A stretch of 7,164 bases of DNA. Origin: DATFPQ01 sp035264765. GTDB taxonomy: Bacteria; Actinomycetota; Actinomycetes; Actinomycetales; Angustibacteraceae. This document shows, in pieces, positions 5,262-7,164 of the stretch (position 1 is its first letter; each line of letters starts with the position of its first letter). The translations under genes were made by a program, and so were the position numbers. Below the pieces are notes generated by a model. The model saw only the letters and a program-made list of their open reading frames with translations, was not told where the DNA came from and did not search any database. The DNA lies in the NCBI GenBank assembly GCA_035264765.1, contig DATFPQ010000155.1:1-7164 (forward strand). The letters run 5' to 3'.

Positions 5262-5696
5262 GTGGCGCAGACGTCGACACGAATCCCCATCCGCACACGT
5301 ACGGTTCGAGTGCCGCACCAGGCGGCCTCGGTGCCGCGGATGCGGCGCACGATCGTCGAGGACCTGCGGGGCCGTGACGTGCCCCGGGAGGTCGTCGAGG
5401 AGGCCGCGATGGTGGTGTCCGAGCTGCTCGGCAACTCGGTGCGACACGCAGCCCCGCTGGCCGACGGCACGGTCCGCATCCACTGGCAGGTCAAGGGCGG
5501 AGTCGTGGAGCTCGACGTGACCGACGGAGGGGGTGGCACGGTGCCCAAGCCGCTGCCGCCCTCCGTCTATGCCGTGTTCGGCCGCGGGCTCCGCATCGTG
5601 CGCTCGCTGGCGCACGAGTGGGGCGTGCTCGACGAGGACCGCGGCTGCACGGTATGGGCCTGCCTCGGCGGCCCGTCGCGGCGCCGCCGCCCCTGA
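5262..5696 (+). CDS. RsbW-like GHKL ATPase (HATPase_c_2; anti-sigma/serine-kinase type)
   Basis: 144 residues, GTG start behind a strong Shine-Dalgarno, TGA stop. The whole protein is one GHKL ATP-binding domain of the RsbW/SpoIIAB type. The N box is VVSELLGNSVRHA (51-63, with Glu54 and Asn58), the G1 box is DVTDGGGG (85-92, Asp88) and the G2 box is GRGLRIVRSLAHEWGV (107-122). No membrane segment, sensor or phosphoacceptor domain is present, so it is a free cytosolic protein. Family members phosphorylate STAS-domain anti-anti-sigma factors and bind sigma factors, but in actinomycetes there are many such small ATPases whose partners are unknown. No sigma factor, STAS protein or SpoIIE-type phosphatase lies beside it here. 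The Arg-rich tail (139-143) is a local oddity. DUF5926 follows after 18 bp, suggesting co-expression. Confidence 0.88.
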   Translation: MAQTSTRIPIRTRTVRVPHQAASVPRMRRTIVEDLRGRDVPREVVEEAAMVVSELLGNSVRHAAPLADGTVRIHWQVKGGVVELDVTDGGGGTVPKPLPPSVYAVFGRGLRIVRSLAHEWGVLDEDRGCTVWACLGGPSRRRRP

Positions 5697-5700
5697 CCCT

Positions 5701-5706
5701 TATCGT
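5701..5706 (+). promoter_or_regulatory. Putative -10 (TATCGT) for the DUF5926 gene
   Basis: TATCGT fits TANNNT and ends eight bases before ATG 5715, compatible with a leaderless transcript starting at or just before the ATG. The ATG has no convincing Shine-Dalgarno, and the hexamer sits in the 18-bp gap after the RsbW-like stop. No -35 match is visible in the preceding GC-rich codons. The gene may therefore be both co-transcribed and separately promoted. Confidence 0.35.
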
Positions 5707-5714
5707 CAGGCCCC

Positions 5715-6620
5715 ATGGGCAAGTCATCACGCCGCCGGCAGGAGCAGCGTCGCACCGGGCGTCCGCGTCCGGTCGCCGCACCCACGTACGTCGCGCGGCC
5801 GTTCGCCGGCCTGCCGGGGGAGGCGGACTGGGTCGCCCTGCGCGAGGTCGTCCCGGCGGCGACGGCCGTGGTGCAGCTGGCCGAGGACTACCGCCGGCCG
5901 GCCGACGGTGAGCGTCCCGCCGTCGAGGAGGTCACCGTCGCCACCGTGCTTCCGCTCGCCTGGCCCGCCCTCCGCCGCAAGGACGGGTCCGTGTACGTCG
6001 GGCTGCAGACGTCCGGCGGCTCTGGGGACGCCAGCCGGGACGTCGCGGCAGCGCTGCTGCAGGCGCTGGACGCCGAGCCGGGCACGCCGGTGCCTCCGGG
6101 CAAGCTTCCCGCCGAAGGCCCCAGACTGCAGGACGTCCTAGACGTCGGACGCCCGCTCGAGGTGCAGATGCACGAAGGGTTCGACTTCTGGGTGGAGGAC
6201 GCCGCAACTCTGGACGCCCAGTCGCGCGAGTCGCTGGAGCGCGCGAACGCGTCGGCGGTGCCCACCAAGCGGCTGACCTCCGTCGAGGCCGCCTACTGGT
6301 GCCGTATCGGCGACCGGACGCATCTGCGCTGGGCTCTGCCGCACGACGAGGACGCCCTGCTCGACGCGCTGGCCCGCCTGCATGCCGCCGGGCAGAGCGG
6401 GCTCGGCGACGGTAGCCGCTACATCGGCGCCTTCCGCGCGCTGGGTCTGCTCGTGCCGGTTTGGGACCTTGCTCCCGGTTGTACCGTCGCCGACGTCGAG
6501 GGACCGGCGGCTGACTTCGCTGATCGGCTGGCGGAGGCGTTGCATCGCAAGGAACCCCTGACCTTCGAGGAGCGCCGTGCACGCGCCGGCGTCGTCAGCC
6601 GGCAGCTCACCCTGCGCTAG
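5715..6620 (+). CDS. DUF5926 family protein
   Basis: 301 residues, ATG start, TAG stop. I recognise it as the actinobacterial DUF5926 family, whose biochemical role is not known. The N-terminus is strongly basic and disordered-looking (residues 1-20, SSRRRQEQRRTGRPRP), which could bind RNA, DNA or acidic surfaces. It is followed by a conserved-looking block RPFAGLPGEADWVALREVVP (28-47). Other blocks are HEGFDFWVE (153-161), AYWCRIGDRTHLRWALPHDED (starting at 193) and SRYIGAFRALGLLVPVWDL (234-252), with the tail RRARAGVVSRQLTLR to the end. No signal peptide, membrane segment or catalytic motif is seen, so it is probably cytosolic. The 18-bp distance from the RsbW-like gene suggests a shared transcript, but this alone does not give a function. 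The start ATG is supported by the preserved basic N-terminus. Confidence 0.85.
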   Translation: MGKSSRRRQEQRRTGRPRPVAAPTYVARPFAGLPGEADWVALREVVPAATAVVQLAEDYRRPADGERPAVEEVTVATVLPLAWPALRRKDGSVYVGLQTSGGSGDASRDVAAALLQALDAEPGTPVPPGKLPAEGPRLQDVLDVGRPLEVQMHEGFDFWVEDAATLDAQSRESLERANASAVPTKRLTSVEAAYWCRIGDRTHLRWALPHDEDALLDALARLHAAGQSGLGDGSRYIGAFRALGLLVPVWDLAPGCTVADVEGPAADFADRLAEALHRKEPLTFEERRARAGVVSRQLTLR

Positions 6621-6650
6621 TGACTAGTTATAGATGTCGATTGACAACTA
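6617..6650. repeat. AT-rich palindromic cluster at the end of the DUF5926 gene
   Basis: CTAGT (6617-6621) and ACTAG (6623-6627) form a perfect inverted repeat around one base and overlap the TAG stop. Just downstream TGTC (6635-6638) pairs with GACA (6643-6646) around GATT, extended by TAGT (6625-6628) with ACTA (6647-6650) across a 6-nt bulge. The segment is far more AT-rich than anything around it and overlaps the TTGACA box, so it is more likely a promoter/operator zone than a terminator. Confidence 0.45.
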
Positions 6651-6669
6651 AGAGTGGCCAGCGGACCGT
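6641..6669 (+). promoter_or_regulatory. Putative promoter of the AMIN-like secreted protein gene
   Basis: TTGACA (6641-6646) is a perfect -35. Exactly 17 bp later is GACCGT (6664-6669), a weak -10 keeping only the A at position 2 and the T at position 6 of TANNNT. The transcript would start near 6676, at the base of the stem-loop at 6672-6700. The -35 is embedded in a palindromic cluster, which would suit repression or activation by a dimeric regulator. Confidence 0.4.
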
Positions 6670-6671
6670 GT

Positions 6672-6700
6672 GACCCGGGTGGACACCCCACCCCGGAGTC
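6672..6700 (+). other. GC-rich stem-loop just before the ribosome binding site
   Basis: GGGTGG (6677-6682) pairs perfectly with CCACCC (6688-6693) around the 5-nt loop ACACC. The stem extends with CC (6675-6676) to GG (6695-6696) past a bulged C, and GAC (6672-6674) to GTC (6698-6700) past a bulged A: 11 pairs with two single-base bulges. It ends three bases before the GGGAGA ribosome binding site (6704-6709). There is no T tract. It may terminate DUF5926 transcripts weakly or be a 5'-leader element controlling the next gene. Confidence 0.5.
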
Positions 6701-6715
6701 CATGGGAGACAAATC

Positions 6716-7164
6716 GTGCGCAGTCTCAAGGCGACCCTGGTCGCCTGCCTCGTAGCAAGCATCTCGATCGGTACCGGAGCCGTCACCAGCGCGGCACGCG
6801 TCCCGACGTCGGCGGCCCCACCCGCGGCCGCCACTCGTTCCGCGGCTCCGGCCGTGCCGCTCCTCGTGGGCGTCCGAGCAGCGTCCCACCGCAGCTTCGA
6901 CCGCGTCGTCTGGGAGTTCCGCGGAGGCGTGCCGACCACCCGGATCGCCCGGTACGTCCCCGAGCTGCTCGCGGACGGATCCGGCGAACCCGTGCGGATC
7001 GCTGGGTCCGCCATCCTGCAGCTGACCATGTTCCAGGCCAACGCCCACGACGAGACCACCGGTCGGCCGACGGCGCCGGGCCGCCTGGTCGCCGGGCTGG
7101 GCAACGTGATCGAGGTCGTGCAGTCCGGCGACTTCGAGGCGACGGTCTCCTACGGCGTCGGGCT
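6716..7164 (+). CDS. Secreted AMIN-like domain protein (3' end cut off by the window)
   Basis: GTG start with GGGAGA (6704-6709) six bases upstream; 149 residues are visible and the frame is still open at the window edge. The N-terminus is a Sec signal peptide: RSLK, then the hydrophobic stretch ATLVACLVASISIGTGAV (6-23), with likely cleavage around TSAA (24-27). An Ala/Pro-rich linker (about 28-48) follows. From about 49 the sequence (VGVRAASHRSFDRVVWEFRGG, then VPELLADGSGEPVRIAGSAILQL and VIEVVQSGDFEATVSYGVG) matches the AMIN-like domain found in secreted actinobacterial proteins, a beta-rich fold related to peptidoglycan- or envelope-associated AMIN domains. It would act outside the membrane, in the cell wall or medium. 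LVAC at 8-11 resembles a lipobox, but the hydrophobic core before Cys11 is too short, so release is favoured over lipid anchoring. No enzymatic motif is visible in this part. Confidence 0.82.
   Translation, partial: MRSLKATLVACLVASISIGTGAVTSAARVPTSAAPPAAATRSAAPAVPLLVGVRAASHRSFDRVVWEFRGGVPTTRIARYVPELLADGSGEPVRIAGSAILQLTMFQANAHDETTGRPTAPGRLVAGLGNVIEVVQSGDFEATVSYGVG

Noticed and set aside
6702..6720. ATG 6702 as start of the last gene
   Set aside because: It is in a different frame from the signal peptide and AMIN-like sequence; GTG 6716 is in frame and has a properly spaced GGGAGA.
1..7164. CRISPR array, tRNA, rRNA, integrase or phage genes
   Set aside because: None of the regular repeat-spacer, cloverleaf, rRNA or recombinase signatures was seen on either strand.

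Overview
The window is very GC-rich (well over 70% by eye, with codon third positions almost all G or C) and uses frequent GTG starts. Together with the gene families present, this points to a high-GC actinomycete. The Geodermatophilaceae/Frankiales-type lineages are my guess, but the sequence alone does not fix the genus. All eight genes lie on the + strand. No tRNA, rRNA, CRISPR array, transposase or phage gene is visible.

Layout: (1) the 3' part of a DeoR/GlpR-type repressor (2-736), cut by the left edge; (2) a polytopic GT-C/PIG-V-like mannosyltransferase-type membrane protein (821-2155); (3) an Fpg/Nei-family DNA glycosylase (2212-3072); (4) a small single-domain rhodanese (3099-3422); (5) a 338-bp non-coding stretch with a C-rich triplicated repeat and a compact palindrome flanked by direct repeats; (6) a P-loop ATPase with a C-terminal winged-helix-like region (3761-4993); (7) a 268-bp non-coding stretch with 10-bp-phased repeats and a leader hairpin; (8) an RsbW-like serine-kinase/anti-sigma-type ATPase (5262-5696), followed after 18 bp by a DUF5926 protein (5715-6620); (9) a 95-bp palindrome-rich gap; (10) the 5' part of a secreted AMIN-like-domain protein (6716 to the right edge).

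This looks mostly like an ordinary chromosomal stretch of single genes and pairs, not one dedicated system. The glycosylase and rhodanese are separated by 26 bp, and the RsbW-like and DUF5926 genes by 18 bp. The membrane protein, RsbW-like gene and secreted gene have clear Shine-Dalgarno sequences. The glycosylase, rhodanese, ATPase and DUF5926 genes instead have a -10-like hexamer 6-8 nt before the start codon, which suggests leaderless transcription. The most interesting non-coding items are the palindrome at 3557-3580 and the stem-loops in front of the RsbW-like and AMIN-like genes, which share the 9-mer TGTGACCCG.
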